Of a DNA stretch of 64,000 bases, positions 44,375-53,524 are shown piece after piece. The position numbers and the translations under genes are program-made. Location: the NCBI RefSeq assembly GCF_014650055.1, contig NZ_BMUF01000012.1, positions 238,282 through 302,281 on the forward strand, written 5' to 3'. The notes under the pieces are model-generated. The model did not search any database. It saw only the letters and a list, made by a program, of their open reading frames with translations, and had not been told where the DNA came from. Position 1 is the stretch's first letter. Each line of letters opens with the position of its first letter. Source of the DNA: Streptomyces malachitofuscus (GTDB taxonomy: Bacteria; Actinomycetota; Actinomycetes; Streptomycetales; Streptomycetaceae).

Positions 44375-45495
44375 CCCGCGACCTTCTCGCCGTCGGCGCG
44401 GCCCGCCGTGTGGGCGGCGCGGATCGCCTCGCCGATGGTCTGCTGGGAGACGACGCCCGTCACCCGGCCGTCGTCGTCCACGGCGACCGCCCAGCCGGTG
44501 GGCGAGAGCACGGCGCAGTCGAGGGCGACCCGCAGGGAGTCGGTACCGGGCACGAACGGCCGCCCGTACGGCAGCAGCCGCTCGGCCGGGACGTCGCCGG
44601 CGGTCAGCGCGTCGCGCTCGGCCCAGCCGAGCGGGCGGCCGTCGGGGCCGGTCACCAGGAGGTACGGGGCCTCGACGGCGGCGATCCGGGCGGCAGGCGC
44701 GTCGGCCGGGACCACGGCGTCGGTGGTCAGCTCCAGCGCGGTGGAGGGGAAGAAGGACAGCCGGCGGATGCCGCGGTCGGCGCCGAGGAAGTCCTCCACG
44801 AAGCCGTCCGCGGGGCCGGACAGCAGCTCGGCGGGCGGCGCGTACTGGGCGAGCCGGCCGCCCTCGCGCAGTACGGCGACCATGGTGCCGAGTTTGATCG
44901 CCTCGTCGATGTCGTGGGTGACGAAGACGATGGTCTTGCCCAGCTCGTCCTGGATCCGCAGGAGTTCGTCCTGCAGTCCCTTGCGGACCACGGGGTCGAC
45001 GGCGGAGAACGGCTCGTCCATCAGCAGCACCGGCGGGTCCGCGGCGAGCGCCCGCGCCACGCCGACGCGCTGCTGCTGGCCGCCCGAGAGCTGGTACGGG
45101 TACCGCTTGGCCAGCGAGGTGTCCAGGCCCACCCGCTCCATCAGCTCGGCCGCCCGCTCCCGGGCCCGCTGCTTGCCCCAGCCGAGCATGCGGGGCACGG
45201 TCGCGATGTTGTCGACGATGGTGCGGTGCTGGAAGAGCCCGGCGTTCTGGATGACGTAACCCATGGACCGGCGCAGGGTGGTGACCGGTTGCTTCCGGCT
45301 GTCCTCGCCGTCGAGCAGGATCGTTCCCTCGGTGGGTTCGACCATCCGGTTGATCATGCGGAGGGTGGTCGTCTTGCCGCAGCCCGAGGGTCCGACGAGG
45401 ACGGTGATCGAGCGGTCGGGGATCTCCAGCGACAGCCGGTCGACCGCCACCGTGCCGTCCGGGTACCGCTTCGTGACTGAATCGAACCGTATCAA
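44371..45495 (-). CDS. osmoprotectant ABC transporter ATP-binding protein (OpuCA-like)
   Basis: A 374-aa ABC ATPase. Walker A GPSGCGKTT (about 36-44), Q-loop VIQNAGLFQH, signature LSGGQQQRVGVARAL, Walker B VLLMDEPFSAVDP, and H-loop VTHD are all intact. The C-terminal 130 residues resemble the CBS-type tail of OpuA/OpuCA ATPases, the region that senses ionic strength or c-di-AMP in that group; only one clear CBS-like repeat (GRVTGVVSQQTIGEAI) is visible. I chose TTG 45495, as the family begins IRFDSVTKRYPDG; the frame is open upstream to 45543. Confidence 0.88.
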   Translation of the reverse strand: MIRFDSVTKRYPDGTVAVDRLSLEIPDRSITVLVGPSGCGKTTTLRMINRMVEPTEGTILLDGEDSRKQPVTTLRRSMGYVIQNAGLFQHRTIVDNIATVPRMLGWGKQRARERAAELMERVGLDTSLAKRYPYQLSGGQQQRVGVARALAADPPVLLMDEPFSAVDPVVRKGLQDELLRIQDELGKTIVFVTHDIDEAIKLGTMVAVLREGGRLAQYAPPAELLSGPADGFVEDFLGADRGIRRLSFFPSTALELTTDAVVPADAPAARIAAVEAPYLLVTGPDGRPLGWAERDALTAGDVPAERLLPYGRPFVPGTDSLRVALDCAVLSPTGWAVAVDDDGRVTGVVSQQTIGEAIRAAHTAGRADGEKVAG

Positions 45496-45618
45496 GACGC
45501 CGAATGCCCTTCGGGTGGCGGAAGTTTCTGGCCGGGGTCGCACGCTCTGTCGCCGGTGAGTGTAAACGGCACCACTGACACAGCCCCGGATCCCCGCGCC
45601 CGTGGCGGCGGCCTCGGG

Positions 45619-46359
45619 CTAGGCCGCCACCTGCCCAGATCCGGCGACGGGAAACCCGTCGGTGCGCCGCACCCGGCGGTCCGCGGTCACGGCGAACACC
45701 TCGCAGCCGGGACGTGCGGCGGCCCACGCGAAGCCCTCGCGCCCCAGCGCGAAGGCGGCCGTGGCGACCGCGTCGGCCTCGGTCAGGGTCGGGGCGACGA
45801 CGGTCAGGCTGAGCAGACCGGTGGCGGGTCGGCCGGTGCGTCCGTCGAGGATGTGGTCGCCGCGTTCGTAGCGCGCGGAGGTGGCGACGGCCCGGTCGGT
45901 GAGGTGGGCGACCGTGCACAGCCGGCCGGCGTGCTCGGGGTGCCGTACGCCCACGCGCCACGGGCCGCCGGCGGTGACCACGTCCCCGCCGGCGTTGAGG
46001 CAGAACCGCCGTGCTCCGGCGGCCCGGAGCAGCTCGGCCCCCTTCTGCACCGACCAGCCCTTCACCACGGCGCACGGGTCGAGCCCCCGCCCCGGCAGCC
46101 GTACGTCGAAGGCGCCGCCGGTCGCGGCCCGGTACCGCTCGCACAGCGCGAGGACCTCGGTCAGCCCGGGACTCAGCCGGCCGGGGTCCAGTTCGCCCCG
46201 GTCGAGCCGGCGGACCTCGCTGTCCTCGCGGAACGGGCTGAACCGGGCGTCGACCTCGCGCAGCCAGGCGAAGAGCCGGTCGGCCACGGTGTCGTCGAAC
46301 CCCTCGCCGTCGATGCGCAGGGACACCGGGAACCCCATGACGTGCTCGACGCGCCGCAT
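45619..46359 (-). CDS. apbE: FAD:protein FMN transferase (ApbE family)
   Basis: A 246-aa ApbE. Motifs seen: FSPFREDSEVRRL (N-term), GRGLDPCAVVKGW, NAGGDVVTAGG, and the metal-binding DGRTGRPATGL. ApbE transfers FMN from FAD onto a Thr/Ser of a target. The target is probably the FMN-binding-domain protein encoded directly upstream (1 nt gap). No signal peptide or lipobox is seen, so this ApbE may act inside the cell, unlike many exported ones. The start is ATG 46359. Confidence 0.9.
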   Translation of the reverse strand: MRRVEHVMGFPVSLRIDGEGFDDTVADRLFAWLREVDARFSPFREDSEVRRLDRGELDPGRLSPGLTEVLALCERYRAATGGAFDVRLPGRGLDPCAVVKGWSVQKGAELLRAAGARRFCLNAGGDVVTAGGPWRVGVRHPEHAGRLCTVAHLTDRAVATSARYERGDHILDGRTGRPATGLLSLTVVAPTLTEADAVATAAFALGREGFAWAAARPGCEVFAVTADRRVRRTDGFPVAGSGQVAA

Positions 46360-46360
46360 G

Positions 46361-46759
46361 TCAGGAGCCCTGCGCGTCGAGAGCGGCCTGCAACGACTCC
46401 CGGTAGCCGTCACTGGTGACGGTGGCACCGGACACCGTGTCGATGTCGGCGCTCTGCGCCTCGAGCGTCTCCTCGATCAGGACCGGCACGGCGGCCGTGG
46501 TCTGCGGGTGGTCCGGCTGCTGGAGCATCCGCACGGTGGTGATGCGGTCGCCGTCGAGGGTGACCTCGACCCGTACGGGGCCCTTCTCGGTGTCGACGGT
46601 GGGGCCCGCGACGACCCGGACCGTGCTGCCCGGTGTGGTGGACACCGTGGGGGCGGGAGCGGGATCGGCGGCCGCCCGCGTCGGGGCCGCGGGGGTGTAG
46701 CGCCAGAGCGGGATCAGTCCCGCGACGGTCAGGACCAGGACGGGCAGGGCTCGTTTCAC
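46361..46759 (-). CDS. FMN-binding domain protein, flavinylation target
   Basis: A 132-aa exported protein. An N-terminal helix (ALPVLVLTVAGLIPLWRY) acts as signal or anchor, with an FMN_bind domain after an Ala/Thr/Pro-rich linker. The C-terminal DTVSGATVTSDGYRESL has the S-G-A-T motif whose Thr receives FMN through a phosphoester bond from ApbE. It would act as a one- or two-electron carrier outside the membrane. It lies between the ferric-reductase-like gene and apbE on one strand. Confidence 0.9.
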   Translation of the reverse strand: MKRALPVLVLTVAGLIPLWRYTPAAPTRAAADPAPAPTVSTTPGSTVRVVAGPTVDTEKGPVRVEVTLDGDRITTVRMLQQPDHPQTTAAVPVLIEETLEAQSADIDTVSGATVTSDGYRESLQAALDAQGS

Positions 46760-46787
46760 GGGGTTCTCCTCATGCTGCGGGTACGCG

Positions 46788-48128
46788 TCATCCGGCCAGG
46801 CTGAAGCGCTCGTGGTGGATCTGCCGCCGCGGTACGCCGAGTTCGCGCAGACCGCGCAGGACCGCGGTGGTCATGCCGGGCGGGCCGCAGACGTAGACGT
46901 CCCGTTCGGTGAGGTCCGGCACGAGCCGGGACAGCTCCCCGGGGGCGAGCCGGTCGGGGACGGGCGGGCCGGTGACGAGGTGCAGTTCGGTGCCCTTGGC
47001 GAGGGCCAGTTCGCGCAGTTCGTCGTGCAGTACCGCGTCGGTCTCGGTGTTCACCCGGTAGAGGACGACGGCGTGGCCGTGCAGCTCCTCCAGGAGGGCG
47101 CGGATCGGGGTGACGCCGACCCCGCCGGCGATGAGCAGGGCGTCGGGGCGGGTGCGGTGCAGGGCGGTGAAGGCGCCGTAGGGGCCCTCGGCGAAGACCC
47201 GGGTGCCGGGCCGCAGATGGCGCAGGGCCGCGCTGCCGTCACCGGACGCCTTCACGGTGAGCCGCAGGGCGCGCCCGTCGGGTGCGGCGGACAGGGAGAA
47301 CGGGTTGGCCTGCCACCAGCGGTCCCTGGTCAGGAACCGCCACAGGAAGAACTGGCCGGCGCGCGCGGGCAGCCGGTGCAGATCGCGGCCGGTGATGTGG
47401 ACGGACACCACGGTGTCGCTCTCCGGGACGACGGCCGTGACCCGCAGCCGGTGGCGCAGGTTGCGCCACAGCGGCAGGACCACCCGGCCGGCGAGGACGG
47501 CGGTGAGAGCGGCGCCCCACAGGCCCCACCAGTAGGCGGTGGCGGCGGAGGAGGCGGTGAAGGTGGAGCCGGCGGCGACCTGGTGGGTGAAGGCCAGCAC
47601 CACGGCGACGTAGGTGTAGAAGTGGATGAAGTGCCAGGTCTCGTAGGCGAGACGGCGCCGGGCCCGGCGGGCCGAGACCGCCCCGACGACGAGGATCAGC
47701 GCCAGCGCGACGACCGCGCGCAGCACGCCCTCGACCGTCTCGGCGAGGTCGACGAGCTGATCGAGCGGGTCCATCGAGGACATCTCTGCGTAGCCGAAGG
47801 TGATGAAGACCGCGTGGCCGAGCAACGTCCACAGCAGCCCGAAGCCGAGCCATCGGTGCCACAGGGTCAGCCGGTCCATGCCGATTCTGCGGTCCAGCCA
47901 GGGCAGGCGGGCCACCAGCAGCAGTTGGAAGGCCATCAGCAGGGCGGCGTACAGGCCGGTGAGGCGGCCCAGCAGGACGAGGGCGTTGGCGCCGAACCCC
48001 GCCTGCACGAAGAGGACGGCCACCACGGCCGCGTTCACGGCGAGCAGTCCGTACAGGCCGATGCGTCCCACCGTCTTGGGGTGCCGCCTCACGGTGGGGG
48101 GTGCGGGAGGCGATTGGACAGCTGTCAC
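46788..48128 (-). CDS. ferric reductase-like transmembrane oxidoreductase (FAD/NAD domain)
   Basis: A 446-aa membrane protein. About six helices form a ferric-reductase-type domain (residues 20-215), with His pairs for b-haem in LWHRWLGFGLLWTLLGHAV and YETWHFIHFYTYVAVVLAFTH. A cytoplasmic ferredoxin-NADP-reductase-type domain follows, with RAGQFFLWRF and NPFSLSAAP (FAD), and LIAGGVGVTPIRALLEEL and YVCGPPGM (NAD). It can move electrons from NAD(P)H across the membrane. With the FMN-binding protein and ApbE it forms a likely transmembrane electron-transfer set. It is divergent from a response-regulator gene. Confidence 0.9.
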   Translation of the reverse strand: MTAVQSPPAPPTVRRHPKTVGRIGLYGLLAVNAAVVAVLFVQAGFGANALVLLGRLTGLYAALLMAFQLLLVARLPWLDRRIGMDRLTLWHRWLGFGLLWTLLGHAVFITFGYAEMSSMDPLDQLVDLAETVEGVLRAVVALALILVVGAVSARRARRRLAYETWHFIHFYTYVAVVLAFTHQVAAGSTFTASSAATAYWWGLWGAALTAVLAGRVVLPLWRNLRHRLRVTAVVPESDTVVSVHITGRDLHRLPARAGQFFLWRFLTRDRWWQANPFSLSAAPDGRALRLTVKASGDGSAALRHLRPGTRVFAEGPYGAFTALHRTRPDALLIAGGVGVTPIRALLEELHGHAVVLYRVNTETDAVLHDELRELALAKGTELHLVTGPPVPDRLAPGELSRLVPDLTERDVYVCGPPGMTTAVLRGLRELGVPRRQIHHERFSLAG

Positions 48129-48278
48129 GCCGGAAACTCCTTGATCGGGTCCTGGGACACCGAGCCTGGTCGCAGACGCTGTCGATCCGCTGTCGGCCTA
48201 CTTTCAGGTTTTTATCGATCGGGACGCGGAGGTGCACCGCCCTCCGGTTCCGGGGGGTGGGTGCCGCAGTATGGGCGG
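48129..48278. promoter_or_regulatory. divergent promoter region between redox operon and two-component genes
   Basis: A 150-bp region with an AT-rich stretch (about 48200-48220, with a run of five T) unlike its surroundings. It must hold promoters of both the ferric-reductase operon and the two-component operon, so autoregulation by the response regulator could also control the redox genes. No exact repeat pair was found. Confidence 0.45.
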
Positions 48279-48968
48279 GTGGAAAAAGTACGACTCCTCG
48301 TCGTGGACGACGACCCGCCGATAGCCGACCTGGTGGCGACCGTCGCCCGGTACGAGGGCTGGGACGCGGTCACCGCCTACTCCGGTGAGGAGGCGCTGCG
48401 CCGTGCCGGGGAGTTCCGCCCGGACATCGTGGTGCTCGACCTGATGCTGCCGGACGTCGACGGTTTCGGTGTCCTGGACCGGCTGCGGCGTTCCGGGACG
48501 ATGGTGCCGGTGGTGTTCCTCACCGCCCGGGACGGCGTCGCGGACCGGGTGGCGGGGCTGACCCGGGGCGGGGACGACTACCTGGTCAAGCCGTTCGCCG
48601 TGGAGGAGCTGATGGCGCGGCTGCGGACGGTGCTGCGGCGCAGCGCGGGGCCGGGCTTCCAGCGGTCGGTGCTGCGGGTGGCGGACCTGACGATGGACGA
48701 GGACACCCGTGAGGTGCGGCGCGGGGAGCGGCTGCTGTCGCTCACGCCGACCGAGTACGAGGTGCTGCGCTACCTGATGCGCCGGTCGCCGACCGTGCTG
48801 ACCAAGGCGCAGATCCTGGACCATGTGTGGGAGTACGGCTTCGGGGGCCGCTCCAACGTGGTGGAGCTGGTGGTCAGCCGGCTGCGGCGGAAGCTGGACG
48901 ACACCGGCGCGCCGCTGATCCAGACCGTGCGGGGCTTCGGGTACGTGATACGGCAGGCCGCCGAGTGA
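48279..48968 (+). CDS. OmpR/PhoB-family response regulator
   Basis: A 229-aa regulator. The receiver domain (5-115) has the acidic pair VVDDD, phospho-acceptor Asp in IVVLDLMLPDVDG and Lys in YLVKPFAVEEL. The C-terminal winged helix (about 130-225) ends TVRGFGYVIRQ. It starts with GTG 48279, and its stop overlaps the kinase GTG (GTGA), so the two are coupled. It is likely to control the adjacent divergent redox operon. Confidence 0.94.
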   Translation: MEKVRLLVVDDDPPIADLVATVARYEGWDAVTAYSGEEALRRAGEFRPDIVVLDLMLPDVDGFGVLDRLRRSGTMVPVVFLTARDGVADRVAGLTRGGDDYLVKPFAVEELMARLRTVLRRSAGPGFQRSVLRVADLTMDEDTREVRRGERLLSLTPTEYEVLRYLMRRSPTVLTKAQILDHVWEYGFGGRSNVVELVVSRLRRKLDDTGAPLIQTVRGFGYVIRQAAE

Positions 48969-50437
48969 CCGCGTTCGTGCGGCGGCTGCGGGACACCTAC
49001 CGGCGGATGCGGCTGGGCACCCGGCTGACGCTGGGCCTCGGCGTGTTGTCGCTCGCGGTGTTCGCCGTCGTCGGCACGGCCCTGACCACGTACATGCACG
49101 ACTATCTGGAGCGGCAGCTGGGCGATCAGCTGAAGCTGATCCAGACCGTCCAGGCCAAGGACGCGGCGGCGCACGGCACGGTCAAGCGGAAGCCGTACTA
49201 CGGCTGGTACACCGCCGTGTACGACGTCTCCGACGACGCGGTCACGCTGCGCAGGCCCGCCGACGTGCCCGACGACACCCGGGCGCTGGCCGACCTCGCG
49301 CGGGCGATGGCGCACTCCGACACGGAGCTGATGCGCACCGCGCGGATCGACGGCGAGGGCACCTACCGGCTGCGGGGCTGCGAGGTCGAACCGGGGGTGG
49401 TGCTGGTGAGCGCCGCTCCGGTGAAGGACGTCGAGCAGACCGTCGAGCAGCTGATCACGGTGCAGGTCGTGGTGTTCGCCCTCGCGCTGCTCGCCCTGGT
49501 GGTGTCCGGGCGGCGGATGCTGCGGCGCGGGCTGAAGCCGCTGAGCGACATGGCGCACACGGCGCACGGCATCGCATCGCACGACCTGAGCGAGTCGGCG
49601 TCCCGGCTGCCGCTGCGCGCGGACGGGCGGGACGGCGGCCTGGAGGTGGCGGAGCTGCGCACCGCGTTCAACACCATGCTGGAGCACATCGACGACTCCC
49701 TCGCGGTCCGCGCGGAGGCGGAGCTGCGGCTGCGCCGGTTCGTCGCGGACGCCTCCCACGAACTGCGCACCCCGCTGATGTCGGTGCGCGGCTACGCCGA
49801 CCTGTTCCAGTACGCCGCCGCCAACGAACCCGCCGAACGCGAACGGCATCTGGCCCGGCTGCGTGCGGAGGCCGCCCGGATGGGCGTGCTCCTCGACGAC
49901 CTGCTGCTGCTCGCCCGGCTGGACGCGGCGGAGGTGGAGGCGCCGCTGCGGACGGCGGACACGGATCTGACCGAGCTGGTCCAGCAGGCGGCCGACGCGT
50001 TCCGGGCGGGACATCCGGGACATCCGCTGACGGTGACCGCCGGGGCGGGTCCGCTGACGCTGCGGCTGGATCCGCAGCGCATCCGGCAGGTGCTGGACAA
50101 CCTGCTCACCAACGCCGCCGTGCACACCCCGGCCGGGACGCCGGTGTCGGTGGAGGTGTCCGTGGCCGGTGACGCGGCGCTGGTGCGGGTGTCCGACGCG
50201 GGCCCCGGGGTGCCGGCGGAGGACCGGGAGCGGGTGTTCGACCGGTTCTACCGGGTCGACAAGGCCCGCAGCCGGGACCGGGGCGGCAGCGGGCTGGGCC
50301 TCGCGGTCGCCCGGTCGCTGGCGCGGGCCCACGGCGGCGGGATCGAACTGCGCAGCGAACCGGGGGCGACGGTGTTCACCGTACGGCTGCCGCTGGACGG
50401 CGGTGCCCCGCGGGCGGCGGGTCTTACGGACCCGTGA
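48965..50437 (+). CDS. two-component sensor histidine kinase
   Basis: A 490-aa membrane kinase. Helix 1 is at about 22-45 (LGLGVLSLAVFAVVGTALTTYM), followed by a sensor domain of about 110 residues with one lone Cys, helix 2 at about 160-180, and then HAMP. The H-box is VADASHELRTPLMS, with N-box LLTNAAVHTP, G1 VSDAGPGVP and G2 GGSGLGLAV. It works with the coupled response regulator. The signal is unknown; divergence from a transmembrane redox operon suggests redox or metal sensing. Confidence 0.93.
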   Translation: MTAFVRRLRDTYRRMRLGTRLTLGLGVLSLAVFAVVGTALTTYMHDYLERQLGDQLKLIQTVQAKDAAAHGTVKRKPYYGWYTAVYDVSDDAVTLRRPADVPDDTRALADLARAMAHSDTELMRTARIDGEGTYRLRGCEVEPGVVLVSAAPVKDVEQTVEQLITVQVVVFALALLALVVSGRRMLRRGLKPLSDMAHTAHGIASHDLSESASRLPLRADGRDGGLEVAELRTAFNTMLEHIDDSLAVRAEAELRLRRFVADASHELRTPLMSVRGYADLFQYAAANEPAERERHLARLRAEAARMGVLLDDLLLLARLDAAEVEAPLRTADTDLTELVQQAADAFRAGHPGHPLTVTAGAGPLTLRLDPQRIRQVLDNLLTNAAVHTPAGTPVSVEVSVAGDAALVRVSDAGPGVPAEDRERVFDRFYRVDKARSRDRGGSGLGLAVARSLARAHGGGIELRSEPGATVFTVRLPLDGGAPRAAGLTDP

Positions 50438-50490
50438 CGTGGTGGCCGGCGGTCCCGCTTCCGGGCGGTGCGCGGGCCTAGCGTGGGCGC

Positions 50491-51492
50491 ATGCGTGTAC
50501 TGGTCACCGGCGGTGCCGGATTCATCGGGTCCCATGTCGTCGAGGCGCTGCGGGAGTGGGGGCACGAGCCCGTCGTGTTCGACGTCCGCACCGATCCGAC
50601 GGCGGACGTGCGCTCCTCCGGCGCGGTGCGGGAGGCCCTGTCGGGCGTGGACGCGGTCTGCCACCAGGCGGCGATGGTCGGTCTCGGCACCGGGTTCTCC
50701 GACGCGCCGGAGTACGTCTCCCGCAACGACCTGGGTACGGCGGTGCTGCTGGCCGCGATGGCGGAGGCGGGCGTGGGGCGGCTGGTGCTGGCCGGTTCGA
50801 TGGTGGTGTACGGCGAGGGCCGGTACGCCTGCGCCCGGCACGGCGTGGTGCGGCCGGGGCCGCGGTCCGTCACCGACCTCACGGCCGGGCGCTTCGAACC
50901 CGCCTGCCCGGTGTGCGGGGCGGACCTCGAACCCGGTCTGGTCGACGAGGACGCCCCGGCCGATCCGCGCAACGTGTACGCCACGACCAAACTGGCCCAG
51001 GAGCACCTGGCCGCCGCCTGGGCACGGTCGACGGGCGGTTCGGCGGTGTCGCTGCGCTACCACAACGTCTACGGCCCCGGCATGCCCCGCAACACCCCGT
51101 ACGCGGGCGTCGCCTCCTTCTTCCGCTCGGCGCTGGCCCGCGGCGAGGCGCCGCGCGTCTTCGAGGACGGCGGCCAGCGCCGGGACTTCGTCCACGTACG
51201 GGACGTGGCGACGGCGAACGTCGCCGCGCTGACGGCGGAGCCGGCCGCCGGGACGCTCACCGCGTACAACACGGGCAGCGGTACACCCCACACGGTGGGC
51301 GAGATGGCCCGCGCGCTGGCCCGGGCGTACGGCGGCCCGGACCCGGTGGTCACCGGCGAGTACCGGCTGGGCGACGTCCGCCACATCACGGCCGACTCCT
51401 CGCGCCTGCGCGCGGAACTGGGCTGGAAGCCGGAGATTGCCTTCGAGGAGGGGATGCGCGAGTTCGCGTCGTCGGGACTGCGGGGCGACTGA
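50491..51492 (+). CDS. NAD-dependent epimerase/dehydratase (UDP-sugar type) with Cys-rich insert
   Basis: A 333-aa extended short-chain dehydrogenase. The NAD motif is GGAGFIG (residues 7-13), the catalytic Ser/Tyr-x-x-x-Lys are in LAGSMVVYGEG and NVYATTKLAQE. It resembles UDP-glucose 4-epimerases and dTDP-glucose dehydratases, with RYHNVYGPGMP. Between these it has an unusual insert containing CARHG and CPVCG (C-x-x-C), which could bind zinc or be structural. The ATG at 50491 is 6 nt after TAGCGT, so the mRNA may be leaderless. The gene is on its own strand next to a two-component pair. Confidence 0.88.
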   Translation: MRVLVTGGAGFIGSHVVEALREWGHEPVVFDVRTDPTADVRSSGAVREALSGVDAVCHQAAMVGLGTGFSDAPEYVSRNDLGTAVLLAAMAEAGVGRLVLAGSMVVYGEGRYACARHGVVRPGPRSVTDLTAGRFEPACPVCGADLEPGLVDEDAPADPRNVYATTKLAQEHLAAAWARSTGGSAVSLRYHNVYGPGMPRNTPYAGVASFFRSALARGEAPRVFEDGGQRRDFVHVRDVATANVAALTAEPAAGTLTAYNTGSGTPHTVGEMARALARAYGGPDPVVTGEYRLGDVRHITADSSRLRAELGWKPEIAFEEGMREFASSGLRGD

Positions 51493-51535
51493 GCACACCT
51501 CCCGGCGGTGTCCGCACCTCGCCCCTCGCGTCGCG

Positions 51536-51675
51536 CCCGTCCCTGGGGGCTGCGCCCCCAGACCCCCCTTTCGGCCCTTCGGGCCTCGTCCTCACACGCC
51601 GGACGGGCTGGTGTGTCAGCCCCTCTGGGGGAGTTCGAGGAGCGGGGGTCCGGGGGCAGCGCCCCGGCGGGGTGG
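51536..51675. repeat. dispersed palindromic repeat, family A, copy 2
   Basis: It contains the same hairpin GGGGGCTGCGCCCCC, GGCCCTTCGGGCC dyad and CGCCGGACGGGCTG-like core as copy 1 at 16703, but its right part is diverged. It lies between the 3' ends of the epimerase and a convergent kinase gene, so it may double as a terminator for both. Confidence 0.7.
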
Positions 51676-51683
51676 GCGTGTCG

Positions 51684-52802
51684 TCAGGGGCCCGGCGCCG
51701 GGAGGGTCACCTCGAAGCGGCAGCCGCCGGTGACGTTGCGGACCGTGGTGCTGCCCCGGTGGGCCTCGACGATGCCGCGGACGATGGCGAGGCCGAGGCC
51801 CGCGCCGGCGGGCGGGGTGCGGGCGTGGGTGCCGCGCCAGCCGGTGTCGAAGACACGGGGCAGGTCCTCCTCGGGAATGCCCCCGCAGCCGTCGGTCACG
51901 GACAGCACCACGCTCTCGGCCGAACGCCGGGCGGCGACGGCGACCGTACCGTCGGACGGTGTCCTGCGGATCGCGTTGACCAGCAGGTTGCCCAGGACGC
52001 GGCTCATCTCCCGCCCGTCCACCTCCACCGGCACCGGTTCGACCCGGTCGCCGACGAGCCGTACGCCGTGTTCGCGGGCGAGCGGGTCCGCGCCCGCGAG
52101 GGCGTCGCCGACCAGGTCGTACAGGGAGATGCGGGACGGCGAGAGGGTCAGGGTGCCCGCGTGGATGCGGGAGAGCTCGAAGAGGTCGCCGACCATGTCG
52201 TTGAGGCGTTCCACCTCGGTGCGGATCTGCCTGAGGTAGCGGTCGGGTTCCGCGGCGACGCCGTCCTCCAGGGCCTCGGCCATCGCCCGCAGTCCGGCGA
52301 GCGGGGTGCGCAGGTCGTGCGAGATCCACGCGACCAGTTCCCGCCGCGAGGACTCCAGGGCCCGCTCACGGTCGCGTGACTCGGCGAGCTTGACGCTGGT
52401 GGCCTCCAGCTCCCGGCTGAGCGCGGCCAGTTCGGCGGTCGCCGGGCCGTCGGGCGCGGCGAAGTCGCCGCCGTCGCCGAAGGAACGAGCGGCGAGCGCC
52501 AGGTCCCGGCTTCGGGCGACGACCCAGCGGCCCAGCAGCAGCGCGGTGACGGTGGAGACCACGGCGGCCATGGCGACGACCGTCGTGACCACGCTCAGGT
52601 CGTGCGCGGACAGGAACATGGCCTGGGCGACGGCCAGGGTGCCGGCGAGCATCGCCGTCACCGCGACCCCGGCGACCACCGCGAGATGCGCCGTCAGCGA
52701 CCACCGCCGGATCAGCAGCAGCACGCACGCGCCGAGCAGGCCGGCCGCGGCGGCGCCGACGAAGGCGAACAGGGCGATGAGGACCGTGTCGCGCATGCTC
52801 AC
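51684..52802 (-). CDS. two-component sensor histidine kinase
   Basis: A 372-aa kinase with several short N-terminal helices (about 6-100) and almost no extracytoplasmic domain, so it probably senses in or near the membrane. The H-box is VAWISHDLRTPLAG, with N-box LLVNAIRRTP, G1 VTDGCGGIP and G2 AGAGLGLAI. GTG 52802 overlaps the response-regulator stop by GTGA; the alternative ATG is 2 codons in. It is cotranscribed with the regulator next upstream. Confidence 0.92.
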   Translation of the reverse strand: MSMRDTVLIALFAFVGAAAAGLLGACVLLLIRRWSLTAHLAVVAGVAVTAMLAGTLAVAQAMFLSAHDLSVVTTVVAMAAVVSTVTALLLGRWVVARSRDLALAARSFGDGGDFAAPDGPATAELAALSRELEATSVKLAESRDRERALESSRRELVAWISHDLRTPLAGLRAMAEALEDGVAAEPDRYLRQIRTEVERLNDMVGDLFELSRIHAGTLTLSPSRISLYDLVGDALAGADPLAREHGVRLVGDRVEPVPVEVDGREMSRVLGNLLVNAIRRTPSDGTVAVAARRSAESVVLSVTDGCGGIPEEDLPRVFDTGWRGTHARTPPAGAGLGLAIVRGIVEAHRGSTTVRNVTGGCRFEVTLPAPGP

Positions 52803-53524
52803 TCCTCCCCGGTGCCGGCGGGGTCGAAGCGGTAGCCCACGCCCCACACGGTCTGGACGATCCGGGGCCGCGCGGGATCGTCCTCGATCTTGCCGCGCAG
52901 CCGCCGCACATGGACGGTCACCGTCGACAGGTCGCCGAAGTCCCAGCCCCACACCTCCCGCATCAGCTCCTCCCGCGCGTACGCCCGCCCGGGGTTGCGC
53001 AGGAAGAAGGCGAGGAGGTCGAACTCTCGGATGGTGAGGGAGAGTTCCGTGCCGTTCTTGGTGGCCCGGCGCGCGGCGGGGTCGACGGCGAGGCCGCCCA
53101 CCCGCAGCAGACCGGACCCGACGGCCGGGGCGGGGCGGGTGCGGCGCAGCACGGACTCGACGCGCAGGACGAGTTCGCGCGGGCTGAACGGCTTGGTGAC
53201 GTAGTCGTCGGCGCCCACCTCCAGGCCGAGGATGCGGTCGTCCTCGTCGCCCCGCGCGGTGAGCATGATCACCGGCACGGGACCGTGACCGCGCATCCGC
53301 CGGCACACCTCAAGACCGTCCATTCCGGGCAGCATGAGGTCGAGGACGACGAGGTCGGGCCAGTGCGCCGCCGCGCGGGCGAGCGCGTCGGGGCCGTCAC
53401 CGGCCCGGTCGACGACGTATCCGGCGCGGTCGAGGTAGCCCGTGACGATCTCGGCGACGGTGGGGTCGTCGTCGACGACGAGGACCCGGGCTCCGGCCTC
53501 GGCGTGGGGTGGTCGCTGTTCCAT
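52799..53524 (-). CDS. OmpR/PhoB-family response regulator
   Basis: A 241-aa regulator. Receiver motifs are VVDDD, LVVLDLMLPGMDG (phospho-acceptor Asp) and YVTKPFSPREL. The winged helix ends VWGVGYRFD. It is divergent from the GT2/DUF2064/methyltransferase operon across about 110 bp, so that operon is its most likely target. The coupled kinase follows. Confidence 0.94.
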   Translation of the reverse strand: MEQRPPHAEAGARVLVVDDDPTVAEIVTGYLDRAGYVVDRAGDGPDALARAAAHWPDLVVLDLMLPGMDGLEVCRRMRGHGPVPVIMLTARGDEDDRILGLEVGADDYVTKPFSPRELVLRVESVLRRTRPAPAVGSGLLRVGGLAVDPAARRATKNGTELSLTIREFDLLAFFLRNPGRAYAREELMREVWGWDFGDLSTVTVHVRRLRGKIEDDPARPRIVQTVWGVGYRFDPAGTGEE

